A stretch of 64,000 nucleotides of DNA, from the NCBI GenBank assembly GCA_015680685.1, contig MNCI01009519.1, forward strand, positions 1,153,208 to 1,217,207. Reading direction: 5' to 3'. This stretch comes from Gnetum montanum. Taxonomy: Eukaryota; Streptophyta; Gnetopsida; Gnetales; Gnetaceae. Positions 45,391 to 55,840 of the stretch are shown in pieces. The first letter of the stretch is position 1, and every line of letters starts with the position of its first letter. The notes beneath the pieces are model-generated. The model was not told where the DNA came from and searched no databases. It was given only the letters and a program-made list of their open reading frames with translations. The translations under genes and the position numbers were made by a program.

Positions 45391-46762
45391 AACCTTGAAG
45401 CTTTATTAGTCATTTTCCTCTTTTCAGTTCAATCCCATTTTGAGCCAAGAATTGCTTGACTCTAGGTTCTATTAGCATAATATGAACCAATGATATTTCC
45501 AAGTAATATTTGAAATGTTGAAGTTCTTTAATGACTACAAATGCTTGTTTCTCTAGATCTGAATAATTTAATTTTGATTCTTTTAACTAATACCCAAAAA
45601 ATCCAATTGGTTCATTTTGACCTTCATTTTTTTGAGTTAAAATAATAGCATCTAAATCATTTAAGGAAAAAGAATATAACCAAAATTTTTCCTTCAATCT
45701 TGGTTTTACCAAGTATGGAGCTTCATGAATAGCCCTTTTAATCTTAGCTAAATCTTTTCATGATTCTTCTATTTTTATTATTGTAATATACTTCTTGAGC
45801 ATATTCATCAAAGGCTTAGTAATTTTAGTGAATCCTAGGATAAGCTTCTTAACAAAATTTATCTTTCCAAAGAAAGATCTAAGAGACTTTTTATTTGTGA
45901 GATGTTCAATATTTTGTACTACTCGAATTCATGTGTCATCTATAGCAATTCCTTCTTGACAGATCATGTGACCTATCAAACTTCCAAACTTAACCCCAAA
46001 GATACATTTCTTAGGGTTTAATGAAATACCATATTTACGATATTTGTCAAAAACTTGTTGGAGGTGACTGATATGATCTTTCTTTTTGAATAAACAGTGA
46101 TATCATCTAAATAAACCACAATGAAATCACCTAGCAAGTCTTTAAAAGCTAAGTCATTTGCTCTTTGGAAAGTAGCTTCGACATTTGATAATCTAAATGA
46201 CATTCTTTTGTAAGAAAATGTCCCCCCATTTAGTGATAAATGTTGTTTTATATCTATCACCCTTATCCACTATAATCTAATTATAGCTTGAAAATCCATC
46301 TAGGAAAAAGTATACCTAACATCCTAATACTTTGATCAACATTTCATCAATTCTAGGGAGTGGGTGCTTATCATTTTTAGAGGCTTCTTTGAAATTTTTT
46401 AAATCCACATAAAGCCTAATATCACCATTCTCTTTTCTTACTAGAACAAGAGTAGCAAGCCATGTCGAATATCAAATTGGATATATGATTTGCACTTGCA
46501 GTAACTTCTTAATCTTAGCTTCCATAGCTAGTTCAAATAATGAATTAAATTTCTGTTTCTTTTAGTTAACTATCTTATCACCATCTATTAATGGAATTTT
46601 ATGTATCATCACATCAGGTTTGAAAGCTTTAAGATCATCATAAGACTGAGTGAAATTCTCTAAATTATTCTTTAATAGTAATAACAAAATTTGCTTAAAA
46701 ACTAAGCTATCTTCATTTGTGAAATTTAATATCTTTGTTATTTTGTTAGATCTAAGATTCAC
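45391..46762 (-). pseudogene. pol: Reverse transcriptase and linked RNase H of element A
   Basis: RT begins MIHKIPLIDGDKIVN at 46606-46562, the Tat lead-in. Then ATLVLVRKENGDIRLYVDLK, NFKEASKNDKHPLPRIDEML near 46440-46330, FSYKRMSFRLSNVEATFQRA and LGDFIVVYLDDITVYSKR, with the catalytic box YLDD at 46102-46113. Thumb: NPKKCIFGVKFGSLIGHMIC, KSLRSFFGKINFVKKLILGF. RNase H: FWLYSFSLNDLDAIILTQKN, EPIGFFGY, NYSDLEKQAFVVIKELQHFK near 45660-45480. Stops at several points; the 80-codon piece at 46260-46018 is open. Normal length for a gypsy RT-RNase H. Confidence 0.85.
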
Positions 46763-47029
46763 TATTTCATAAGCTTGATCATTGGAATTTAGTATATTTT
46801 TCCTTGTGAACTAATTTTTACTAAACTCATGTTCGTAACCAACCACCTTTTTAGAAATCCAATTATACTTAGAACTTTATGTTATCTCTACTGTGATTTG
46901 ACTTTCAAATTCTTCCTTATTCTTCATAAGTTTGAGTACTCTATCATCATCTTCAAATACTTGAAAATTTTTTATGTTATTTGGTACTGATTTCTAATTT
47001 TCATTTTTAATTACTACTTCATAACTTTC

Positions 47030-47549
47030 TATCTTTTTCTCATCTAATGTTAAAGTTAGCTTAGCTAAATCATCTGCTATATAATTATTCTTCTACTTAT
47101 ATGTTCTATCTCATAATAATGAAATTCACCCTACATTTTGTAGAGAAGCTATTTATAAGGTTGCAAGAATGAGCTTTTGACCTCACAATTTCCCTTGACT
47201 TATTTAGAGATCAATCTTGAATCTATTTTACAGTGATTACCTTGATTCCCATTTCCAATGTTACTTTAATTCCAATACTCAAAGCTTCATATTCAGCCTT
47301 TTTATTCATGTAAGGAAAAGATAAATAAATTTCCTTGAATAATTTTGGAAAATTATATTTTACTAGAACTACTCCAAATCTTTCACCTTTGGGAATACAA
47401 GACCCATCAAAATATAATTCCCATTTTCTCTCATCTTGAACTTCCTCTTTTTCTAAGCTATAAACTTCTTGAAGTGTGCAAATATTGGATTTAAAAACTC
47501 TTATTCCAACTTTATTCTTTCCATTCAAAGTTATGTTTTCCATTATCAA
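47030..47549 (-). pseudogene. Archaeal-type RNase H domain upstream of RT in element A
   Basis: Minus strand reads ERKWELYFDGSCIPKGERFG and VVLVKYNFPKLFKEIYLSFP, then KAEYEALSIGIKVTLEMGIK (47400-47245), followed after stops and a shift by a degraded DSxLIINK segment and ADDLAKLTLTLDEKK near 47085-47040. DGS, AEYEAL, DS and AD supply the D-E-D-D metal-binding residues; the third (DS) is damaged. WELYFDGxC and NxxAEYEALxxGL are signatures of the second RNase H acquired by Tat elements. In textbook Tat elements it follows the RT-linked RNase H and precedes integrase; here it lies between protease and RT. Same strand and spacing as the rest of A, so it belongs to A. Confidence 0.75.
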
Positions 47550-47550
47550 A

Positions 47551-47577
47551 GGTTCACTATATATATATATATATATT
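47551..47577. repeat. AT microsatellite
   Basis: (TA)n run inside element A between protease and RNase H; expands the linker and shifts the frame. Confidence 0.8.
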
Positions 47578-47594
47578 CGATTTGGCTCCCCTTT

Positions 47595-48085
47595 TCAAGG
47601 TAGCCACATATGGGAATAATCTATTGAAATGTAACCTAAGAACTTCTTACTCCAACTTCTACCTAACAAAAGACTATGTGAATCTAGTATATCTACTACT
47701 TGAATAGTCACTTTACTTTTTACATAGGGTTTAGAAGTAATTTCCAATGGAAAATTTGGCAACTGATCCATAATCTTTACTCTAATTTTATCGACTTGAA
47801 CAATCTTCTTATTTGATTGTTTAGGAATAAAATCAAGCATTTCATTATAGACAATGGCATGATGGTAGATGTAGCTCTAGCATAAATCAAGAAATTATGA
47901 AGATATTTATCTTTTAATTTTATTGTCAAAAGAAAAGGAAGAGCTTCTTTATCAAGAGTACACCCATAGCTAGTTTTTGCTATCTTATCAATGTTGGATA
48001 CATAGCTTAACTCCAATTCTCCAACTTTCCTTTTATCTTTTATAAGACCTAAATCTTTTCTTTGTCGATCTCCTATTTGTAACAA
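47595..48085 (-). pseudogene. pol: Aspartic protease remnant of element A
   Basis: KEALPFLLTIKLKDKYLHNF then LIYARATSTIMPLSIMKCL: the catalytic DSGAS has become YARAT, so Asp is lost. The second half is open (47840-47595): QLPNFPLEITSKPYVKSKVT, HSLLLGRSWSKKFLGYISID, YSHMWLP, matching the LLGRPWL..GG.I.xDYSH.WLP end of Tat proteases. The two halves are in different frames overlapping at 47777-47840. Separated from the downstream RNase H by a short gap with a (TA)n run. Confidence 0.8.
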
Positions 48086-48800
48086 TTAATATATGCTAAT
48101 GTTTGCCTTGAAATGTTTAAGATCCTCAACTAGATCATATTCTCTATCACCATAAAAACTTGGTTTCTTCATCCATTCATTAAGAGTTTGATTTTAAGTA
48201 CTTTGTTCTACTTGATCTTCTTTATTTTTATTTTTCTCTCTTCTACTTGGCTCAAAAACCTTTCTCTTAGTAGATGGATTCGAAATGATGTTTTGAGGCC
48301 TAGAGGTAGTTAATATTTCTTTTGATTAAAGATTATATCCATTTTCTTCATTGTTATTATAGTCTTCATTTGATGACATATCCTCTTCAAAACTTGATAG
48401 AGAAGAGGTATCGCTAAATCCATTGTTAGAAGATTTTCTTACATAATGAATTCTAGATAGCTCATTATTTGATTCATTATCAAGGAAGTAAGACATAACA
48501 AAATCATTTTCATCCTCATCATCTAATAACTTAGTATCTTGATGCTTATATTTTCTGTTCTTCTTTTCTTCCTTGATTTTAATTTTCACTGAAGGTTTTT
48601 CTAGCTTCACTACTTTGTTAGATAAATCTTTCATTAATTTCCCCTTATCAGATTCTCTACTTTTTGACTCTTTCTCTATCTTAATAGGAGATGATCCTAG
48701 TAATGCTTTAAGTTGAGAAAAATGTTGCAAATGAATCATCACCTTTTCTTCTCTCTTTCGAGTTGTGATAATATCTTCATTGTTTAAGTTCAATTATTTT
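48086..48800 (-). pseudogene. gag: Charged gag-protease linker of element A
   Basis: The frame 48793-48326 is open for 155 codons and highly charged: IKIEKESKSRESDKGKLMKD, KPSVKIKIKEEKKNRKYKHQ, then acidic and Asn/Ser-rich (LLDDEDENDFVMSYFLDNES, SSFEEDMSSNEDYNNNEENG). No zinc knuckle seen. It sits between gag capsid and protease. Low-complexity composition explains why it stayed open; its role is that of a gag C-terminal or linker domain. Confidence 0.6.
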
Positions 48801-49441
48801 TTTAACTATATAGCCTCACTAAAGTAGTCATTCAATGTTAGAAAATTTGGAGTTCTCCTTAACCAAATTGAAATACTGGGATTTACAACATTAAGATAGG
48901 TGTTTCTAAGAATTTCATCTGATGGTCTATACTATCTTTGAAAGAGCCCACAAATTCATTGAAATTTAATGTTGAAATCTCTAATTGATTCTTTAACTCC
49001 TTGCTTAGCTCATACTAACCCATAGTATAGTTGTTGTTGATCCAATTGATTGCCAAACTAGGCCAAGAAAAGACTTTTTATATCATCCCAACTTGTGATC
49101 CTATTGCTTGGAAAGTTTGAATATCAAATCTAATCCATATCCTTTAAATTTTCCACAAAAAATCTAGAGGGTTGACCTTGATGTTGAATATTTACATGAG
49201 CTAAAGCTAAATCAAACAAGAGGATGTATTCTTTAGCTAAGTAAGATTTTCGAGGAATAATAGGCTCAAGAAAATATTTATAAACTGCCTTAGGAATATC
49301 GTTGTAGTTTTGAAATCCTAATGGTGTAACTCTTTGCCAAGGATTCATTGGTTGTGGATTTTCCATCTTACGAGAATTCCTTTTGATGGTTGAACTCTTA
49401 TATTTCTTTGACCTTCTCTTATAGATGAATAAACTAGACAA
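48801..49441 (-). pseudogene. gag: gag remnant of element A
   Basis: Open 49441-49130: KMENPQPMNPWQRVTPLGFQ, NYNDIPKAVYKYFLEPIIPR, LAKEYILLFDLALAHVNIQH, QGQPSRFFVENLKDMD. It continues SWDDIKSLFLA then FGNQLDQQQLYYGLV, KQGVKESIRDFNIKFQ and PSDEILRNTYLNVVNPSISI to about 48860, which is the retrotransposon gag capsid pattern (W..LK..F...F... L..L.Q...ES...F...F). Start codon choice between 49441 and the internal Met at about 49365 is open. Family Tat by association. Confidence 0.75.
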
Positions 49442-49524
49442 AAGAAGTAATCTCTTTGTCTTTTTGATCTTTACTCCACTACTTGTCCAAAACTCAAAAA
49501 CCTTCTTCTGTTCTTTTTTTGGAT

Positions 49525-51866
49525 GAATAATTAGTTTTATTCAAATTTTTTTACAATAGCTAGCCAATAGTTGTCAAGAATCTCAAACACTAGAACTAAC
49601 ATTAGAACAATGAATATATTGCAAACAAGGAAAATTATCAAAGACTCTCTAGATTCTATAAACTTAAATAGGCAATTTCTATAAGACATTATGATTAAAT
49701 AACCCAAGTTGCTTTTCCATAACATAAGCTCTTATTTGGAAAACCTTAATAGAAGTCTAATATTATGCAAAATGGACCTTTAAGAACAACCTATAAAATC
49801 CAAAAATTAAATTCCAAGTACATTACTATCTAGATCATTAGCTAATGAACTAAAACAAAATGGAAATTAAGGCACTCACATGATTAAAACAAAGTAACCG
49901 AATTGATATATTTAGCAATAAATGCTTTTATAATCTTCAATGTTGCTTCTAACAATTTTCCCCCTCCCCCAAAAAATATACCTCTTCTTCTACTCTTGAA
50001 GCCCTTTTATACTAGGTTCATGGTAGTTGCGTTTATTATTTAAGGTTAAGGTAAATATTAAATATCTAGGAAATTTATTCATAACTACCTTATGAAGTTA
50101 TAACTTTTATAGGGAGTTATGAGAAACTCAAGCCATAGTTGGCAAGTTTCTTTTTGGCAATTACAACCTTAAAAATGTCAAGGAGATCTATTTATAACTT
50201 CCATGGAAGGTTATAACTTCCTTTGGAAATTTTTATTTTCCAAAGAAATTAAATTTATATTTATCAAATAATTATAAATTTCCCCCTTTTCAAATTGTAA
50301 ACCTCTCTTTTCAAAATTACTAGTTGTAATTCAAATAAATCATAAGTTTTTTTTTTGTGATAATATTTTAAAATAAAATTGTTATTAAGGTCATGTGGCC
50401 TTAATATACTTGGTTTTATATTTGGTGTGTCTCATGTTACTATTTGAGCTTTGTGGCTATCATGCTTGCTACTATGCCACCTATATCATGCATGGTTCTT
50501 GTGTGTTTTTTATCCCCTGATTCCACTCCTGGATCTTGTTGCTACTATTCTACAGGCCTAGCACTCCATTAATCCTCAGTCTCTACACTCATTATTTTGG
50601 TTGGCGTTTCTCCAAAACAACCACCTTCATCATGAACAAGAAATTTGCAAATTCAAACCTTGCTTTGGTTCTCATCACGTCAACTCCCTGCTGCTGCATG
50701 ATCCTCTATGAGGTGAAACTTGTATGCAGGTAGTTGGAGAGGAGCTTCCATTCAAATATTGGGTGCTACTATGGACAAATTTTTATTATGAATATGCTTT
50801 GCATAGGATTATTTAATGTGTGCTTTTTTTAATATATGATAGTTGCTACTTTAGGGTTTTTTTTTATTTTGAACGTGGAGCCAAATTTCTAATGCCTATA
50901 GGTTTTTCATGCTTGTTTTTGCTTTGGAATACCAATTTCATATAGATCTTCTTATGAATTACAGGGCTTGTGTGCTTCTACAAGTTTTTGAAATTTTATT
51001 TTCTTGTTGCACTTCATATTTTGATGGTTTTTTTTGTAGCAAGGGTTTCTCTTCTGAAATAATGATGAAGATTTTTTTGAATAATTTTGTTGAGTTTTTT
51101 TACCACCATTTAATAAGATTCTTGTTAATTCTATTTACTTTGTGTTGAAATTATGATATTTTTCTACCAACATTCATCAAATGCTCTCAAACCTTTGAAT
51201 TGGATATTTTTCTCTTATTTTGTTTGAAATTCATAACTCTACAACTTAATTTTCTACCACCATTTGGAAACCATTGTAGATTGAATATGACATTATTAAT
51301 TGCAATGACCAAAGCATAACAATGGATCCTTATGTAATGCAATTACTTGTTAGTTTTTCTAACAAGTTCTTACACACTTTTAGGGAAAATGGATGCACAA
51401 GTTTATCCACTTTATTTTTTATCATTCTTTGAAACATCCAATCTACCACTAAAACTAAAACTGATAAACTGATACAATGTAAAAACCAATGGTGATAAAA
51501 TTGCAATACACTATCTTGCAATTCCTAAATCATTTCCAAAATTTCACCTCCACCATTATACATATTTTTACATGGAAAAATCACAAATTCTTCATTCTTA
51601 AGCTAGAAACATCTGACTAAGGTTTCATTAATTCCATGCCTTTGAAATTATGAACACAAACTCAAAATGTGCATACCTTGAATATAAATAGCACTTTTCG
51701 TTTTTTTTCCTTTAACATCTTTCTTCATCATACTTCTCACTATTTTCCTTTCAAATAAATAATTTAATTTTTATCTTCCAATATTCATTGAGAAGCTAAA
51801 TTGGGCAACTTACTTCTCAAGATTACCTCATAAAATATACTCCATCAAAATGGTGTAAATGAGACA
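49525..51866 (-). repeat. 5' LTR of element A
   Basis: 2.34 kb, partner of 40424-42823. Minus strand starts TGTCTCATTTACACC. Shared landmarks: GGCAATTACAACCTTA, GGTCATGTGGCCTTAATATA, ATGACCAAAGCATAACAATGG, TTTCACCTCCACCATTATAC. No convincing primer-binding site was found at its inner edge. Confidence 0.85.
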
Positions 51867-51928
51867 AAAAAGTTGATATTTTGGTAGTATTTAGATTTTG
51901 AAATCCTACCCCCCATAGTTGAAATCAT
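51867..51928 (-). pseudogene. gag: First codons of C gag, right of element A
   Basis: ATG at 51928 opens MISTMGGRISKSKYYQNINF, matching in DNA the gag start of B (ACCATGAATTCAACCATGG). Cut by A after about 20 codons; continues in the 39.9-kb piece. Confidence 0.65.
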
Positions 51929-52495
51929 GGTTGATATTGTAGTAGTTGAAATATTAAATAGAGGATTGATAGATATGGAAAAATTATATTGTGTTTTTTC
52001 TCTAGATTTTTGCTTTGTTAAAGGGGAAGAATAATCAGAATTGATTGTATTGGTCCCTCTTGGCTTTGTTTATGACTAACTTGTGTGCATTTATAAAGAC
52101 TAAGTATGCTCCTAGAGGGTTCAATTGTAGTTGGCCTCGTTGATTGTTTTATTGATTTCATTTAATAAGCACACTCTTCATTGGCACATTGATGGGCTAC
52201 TATTCCTAAGATTTTAAAAATTGATTTGATAACTCCTACTATCATGGCTTTAATTGCAACTTTTTAAACAATTTCATCTTGTTGTATAATAAGAAGAGCT
52301 GATTCCTTGGATTTTTCCTTATTTGTAGATTTCTTAATGCAAGAAAAGCAAGTAAAAGAAACTATTTCTTAAATTACCTAAATGAAATAAACAATAAATA
52401 AATAAATAAAAGAATAAAAATATAATAAAAAATATGAAATTATAGAATAAAATTAAAACATACAAAACCCTTGATGATGATTAACTTTGCTAGCC
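51929..52495 (-). other. Leader of element C
   Basis: Untranslated leader homologous to B 11186-11793 (AGAGTGTGCTTATTAAATG on the minus strand). An A/T-rich AAAT microsatellite-like stretch lies at 52383-52435. Confidence 0.65.
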
Positions 52496-52513
52496 TTCCT
52501 AAAAATCACGTGA
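52496..52513 (-). other. Primer-binding site of element C (heavily decayed)
   Basis: Minus strand TCACGTGATTTTTAGGAA, in register with the B primer site and followed by GGCTAGCAAAGTTAATC (B: GGCCAACAAGGTTAATC). Only about half the positions match the tRNA-Asp consensus; called by alignment to B. Confidence 0.55.
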
Positions 52514-52519
52514 AATTGA

Positions 52520-54271
52520 TGAGCTAGGAAAATTTCACTACTATATTACTTTAATAATTATCTTTTTTGCATAAATTGTCCCCTCATCTATGACTAATTC
52601 ATGAGTCATATCTATGAAGGAAAAATTCAAAGGAAAAAAGATCATCAAGACATAAAATAATTAGAATTGAATCCAATCAAATCCCATATATATGACTATC
52701 ACTCATAAGTAAAAACATGAATTTTCATCGTAACTTCTAACATTAAGTTCAAGAATGGAAATTAATGATTAAATCAAATTAAAATCAAGAATGCAAACAA
52801 AGATCTCAAGGATCACAAGGGAGACTTTGCCTAATCTACAATTCTGCTTTGTTGTCCTCACAATGCAACAACCTTGATAGCCCTTCAATGAACTCCAATG
52901 GTGTATAGTCTCCACAAGGCTCAACAAATCCTCTCTTAATAATTTTTAAGAAAAATTGACTTCAAATTAATGTGGGTTTACCCATTCCATAGCTAAAGTT
53001 CCCCTCTACCAGTCTGTTAGCACAGCCCCATTGGCATTAGCTTTAGAGTTCAGTTTATAGATGTGCAAAAGGCTAATGCAGAGGAGTAGTGATGCAAGTG
53101 TGCTAGTGCCAAAGAAGGTTCTTGTCTCCCTTAGACACCACCATTTTGGGTCTTAGTGTCTTCCATGGATGAACTGGCTACTAATTTGGATCATCAATGG
53201 ATGGAGGAATTTCTACATTGTCATTGTCATGGATGAAGAATTGCAAAGCTACTTTTGGTGAATTGATTGGTGATGGATTTGGGAACTGAAAAGGAGTTAA
53301 TAATGTTGAAAATCTCTACATTTTACTATGCATCTCTACTCTTTGTCTCTATGCTTCAACAACATCTTTAAGCAAGAGCTTCATCAATTCTTGAGCCAGA
53401 TCATGAACCATAGCTTCAATGCCAGCAAGATCTTTTTCAGTCTATCAGTAGTATCAATAGCATTTATTCATACACAAATACACATCTTAATTCATTCATA
53501 GACTACAATTTTGTATCATAGCAAAAAAGTAAAACTTCTCTTTTCTTTTTGTTTTCATGGAGATTCACCAATTTATTCTCTATTAATGCACTGTTATAGG
53601 TGTGATAAGGATTTTGATGGTCATATCATAAAGGCTTAAGTGAAAGAGGTCTATCAATCAATTTTTACTTTTCACAACGTTAATCAAAGATTCAAACTTG
53701 AAACATCGAAATAGGTCATGAATGATAGTTGAGCTAAATTTAGCCTTTTTTTTAACTATTGCAAGTCTTGTTGCTAAGAATATTTACAAATAAGACTTCC
53801 ATGCTTCAGAAGAAAATAGAAGAATACATGGCCAAATTGCAAGATTTCTCCACGTGGATTGCCAAGAGTGCTAACTATTAGCTCAAAGTCTGACTTCTAT
53901 ACTTTAAAGAAATGGAGATAAAATGGAAAAAATAAATAAAACATGTAATCGCTACCATAATTCTAATATATAAAATTTTTATATAGTTTACATATCTCTC
54001 CAAATTGTAACCTCTTACTAATTTAATATGTTTCATAACCATACTAAACCTACTTTTGAAACAAATGAGGAACCTACTAACTAATATAAATACTATTCAT
54101 AATCACATTATAATTGTATCAAATATAACTTTCAATATAATAAACTAAAATAAACATTAATTAAACACCAACCAAACCATTAACTATATGTAATACAAAA
54201 TAAAATCAATTAAAATGCATGAATTTGACAAGAATGCTTATTTAAAAAATAAACCAATTTGGGGTTTAACA
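52520..54271 (-). repeat. 5' LTR of element C (internally deleted)
   Basis: 1752 bases versus 2499 for the 3' LTR. Collinear except that sequence equivalent to about 31076-31751 is missing at about 52980, which removes the TATA-box region. Ends ACCAATTTGGGGTTTAACA, identical to the partner end. Confidence 0.8.
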
Positions 54272-55840
54272 CTACCTCAAGTTGGACATTGAAAATGAGA
54301 ACCTTGCCCTTAACCTTAAGTAACTTTGATTGGTTTGCTAAAATGGTTTTCAGGATATCAAAGATATCTGGAATAGGTTGCCCTAATTCTTACGAGTCGA
54401 TCGAACAACTCCTTGTGCTAGGCTGCATTGAATTTTTTACTTCCTACTTCTATAGATACTTTCCTGTCTCTAAGTGAAATAACATTTGGTACCAATGCAA
54501 GGGTGTTGAGTGCATCAACCACTCTATCAATAATCATCTCTATTATCATTCCCTACCCTTGGTGTTGCATCACCAAAATAGTTGCCTCCCCACCCTCCTC
54601 TAAGTGCACCAAAAAGGTAGCAACATTCTTAAAGATTTATGAGAATTGTTGCTATGGAGAGAGGAACATTGTTACCTCTTAGGCATTAGCATTTGATCTT
54701 GTGGGCACTTACATTCTTTGAGTAGAAAATATTGACACCAAACTCTCCATCCTATTGATTAATCATGCCACCTCATTGAGATGACTCAACGTTTTCCTGT
54801 AGACAAAGGGTTCACCACCACTAGGTCCTATCTACTATTGCCATAAGAGTTTCTCATGAAGTTCACACATGCACTCAATGGCAGTGTAGAACTCCAACAT
54901 TTATTATTCATAAGTGGGTTGTGGTGGTGGTTGCTCCTCTTCCAACACCTTGGCATGTAGTTTATCCTTCATCATTTTCTCCTAAGAGGCAACAAGAGCA
55001 TGTCTAATGGTAACATTGGAATAGTGGACTATTCCTTCCCTTTTGCATAATTTTTAGATGACACATGGAAAGGGAAGTGTCTTCCTCCCACATCCCTTCT
55101 CTTTGAATCACTTCTCTATCTCAAGATATATTATATGTGGGAGGTTGACAAGAAATTTTCTACTTAAAGTGTTGCACACACAAGCAGAGAAGGTTGTCAC
55201 CTTGTTGGGCCTCATTGTCAGATTAAGGTGGTAGGCTACCATCTTGAAATATGAATTCTCAGCCATTTTGAGTACACTATATTCCTTCTAGTCAACTCCA
55301 TAGCATTACTAGATCCACTCCCTTTTGACCTATGGGTCTCCTTATATTGAAATTTGTACCAAGGTTTTCCTAGTTTCTAGCAACCCATGGGCCTAAAAAA
55401 TGGCCTTCACTGAGTAGGACATAGAAATGTCCTTGACCTTCATGGTGACATCACCCTGCTTATTATTCTAGAAGAGATATGTTTCTTCCATATTTCATTC
55501 TCCACTAGAACTGAGAAAAGACCACATGGGAGAAGTATGAAGTTGTGCTTTGACATTTTCTAGGGCAAAGTCCAAGAAGGATCCAAATTTTAGATCAGTA
55601 AGAATTACTTGTTGGATCTCCCTGGACCTAATTTGCCTTAAATAGGCCTCTATCAAAGTGACCTCAAGATTTGATCTTAGTCTAGGTATCTCATCCAAGT
55701 GGGACTACTTTTTTTCAGCTTCTAGAATCTATCAGACAAATTCCACTTTAGCATCCTTCCAGAGAGGTCCCATTGCATGTGTCTTAGTTGCCTTCTCCTG
55801 GGGGTATCTACACTTCTTGGCCTCTTCTAGTTTTATGCCA
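54272..55840 (-). pseudogene. N-terminal half of E extra ORF (env-like position)
   Basis: Minus strand: YPQEKATKTHAMGPLWKDAK, VEFVRQILEAEKK-like, DEIPRLRSNLEVTLIEAYLR, QIRSREIQQVILTDLKFGSF (open 55698-55495), then with stops YFKMVAYHLNLTMRPNKVTT, FSACVCNTLSRKFLVNLPHI, KTLPFPCVI and KLCKREGIVHYSN, EEEQPPPQPTYE, VVDALNTLALVPNVISLRDR. The middle segment resembles, from memory, the plant-transposon-associated domain often annotated in Athila third ORFs; that resemblance is weak. The protein is cut at 54272 by element C and continues at 30612. About 920 codons in total. No membrane segments visible. Confidence 0.5.

Larger units (their letters stand above)
40424..51866 (-). mobile_element. Tat-like Ty3/gypsy element A with upstream RNase H
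   Basis: Whole-element entry, 11443 bases. Minus-strand order: 5' LTR (51866-49525), gag (49441 on), charged linker, protease (48085-47595), archaeal-type RNase H (47549-47030), RT (46762 on), RT-linked RNase H (to about 45400), integrase (about 45390-44118), 1.3-kb 3' region, polypurine tract, 3' LTR (42823-40424). Flanked on both sides by AAAAA (40419-40423 and 51867-51871), the expected 5-base target duplication, although A-runs are easy to match by chance. LTRs are about 90 percent identical in sampled 60- and 180-base blocks, less elsewhere because of indels. Inserted in C's gag about 20 codons after its start. Confidence 0.8.
30613..54271 (-). mobile_element. Athila-like Ty3/gypsy element C (split by nested A)
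   Basis: Whole-element entry. Minus-strand order: 5' LTR (54271-52520), primer site, leader, gag start at 51928, A insertion, gag (from about 39.9 kb), protease (about 38.4 kb), RT (about 37.56-36.78 kb), RNase H, integrase (about 36.15-35.05 kb), long 3' spacer, polypurine tract, 3' LTR (33111-30613). Without A it is about 12.2 kb, the size of a full Athila element. LTRs are about 90 percent identical in a sampled 210 bases, but the 5' LTR has lost about 0.7 kb. Inserted into the extra ORF of E. No perfect target duplication (CCTGA left; CTACC, or CCTCA three bases further, right). Confidence 0.8.

Noticed and set aside
49470-49494. Possible tRNA-Arg-type primer site of element A (minus TTTTGGACAAGTAGTGGAG)
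   Set aside because: Only about 9 of 21 positions match the recalled site, and it is not adjacent to the LTR edge.
30608-54276. Target duplication of element C
   Set aside because: CCTGA and CTACC do not match; CCTGA/CCTCA needs a 3-base shift and one mismatch.
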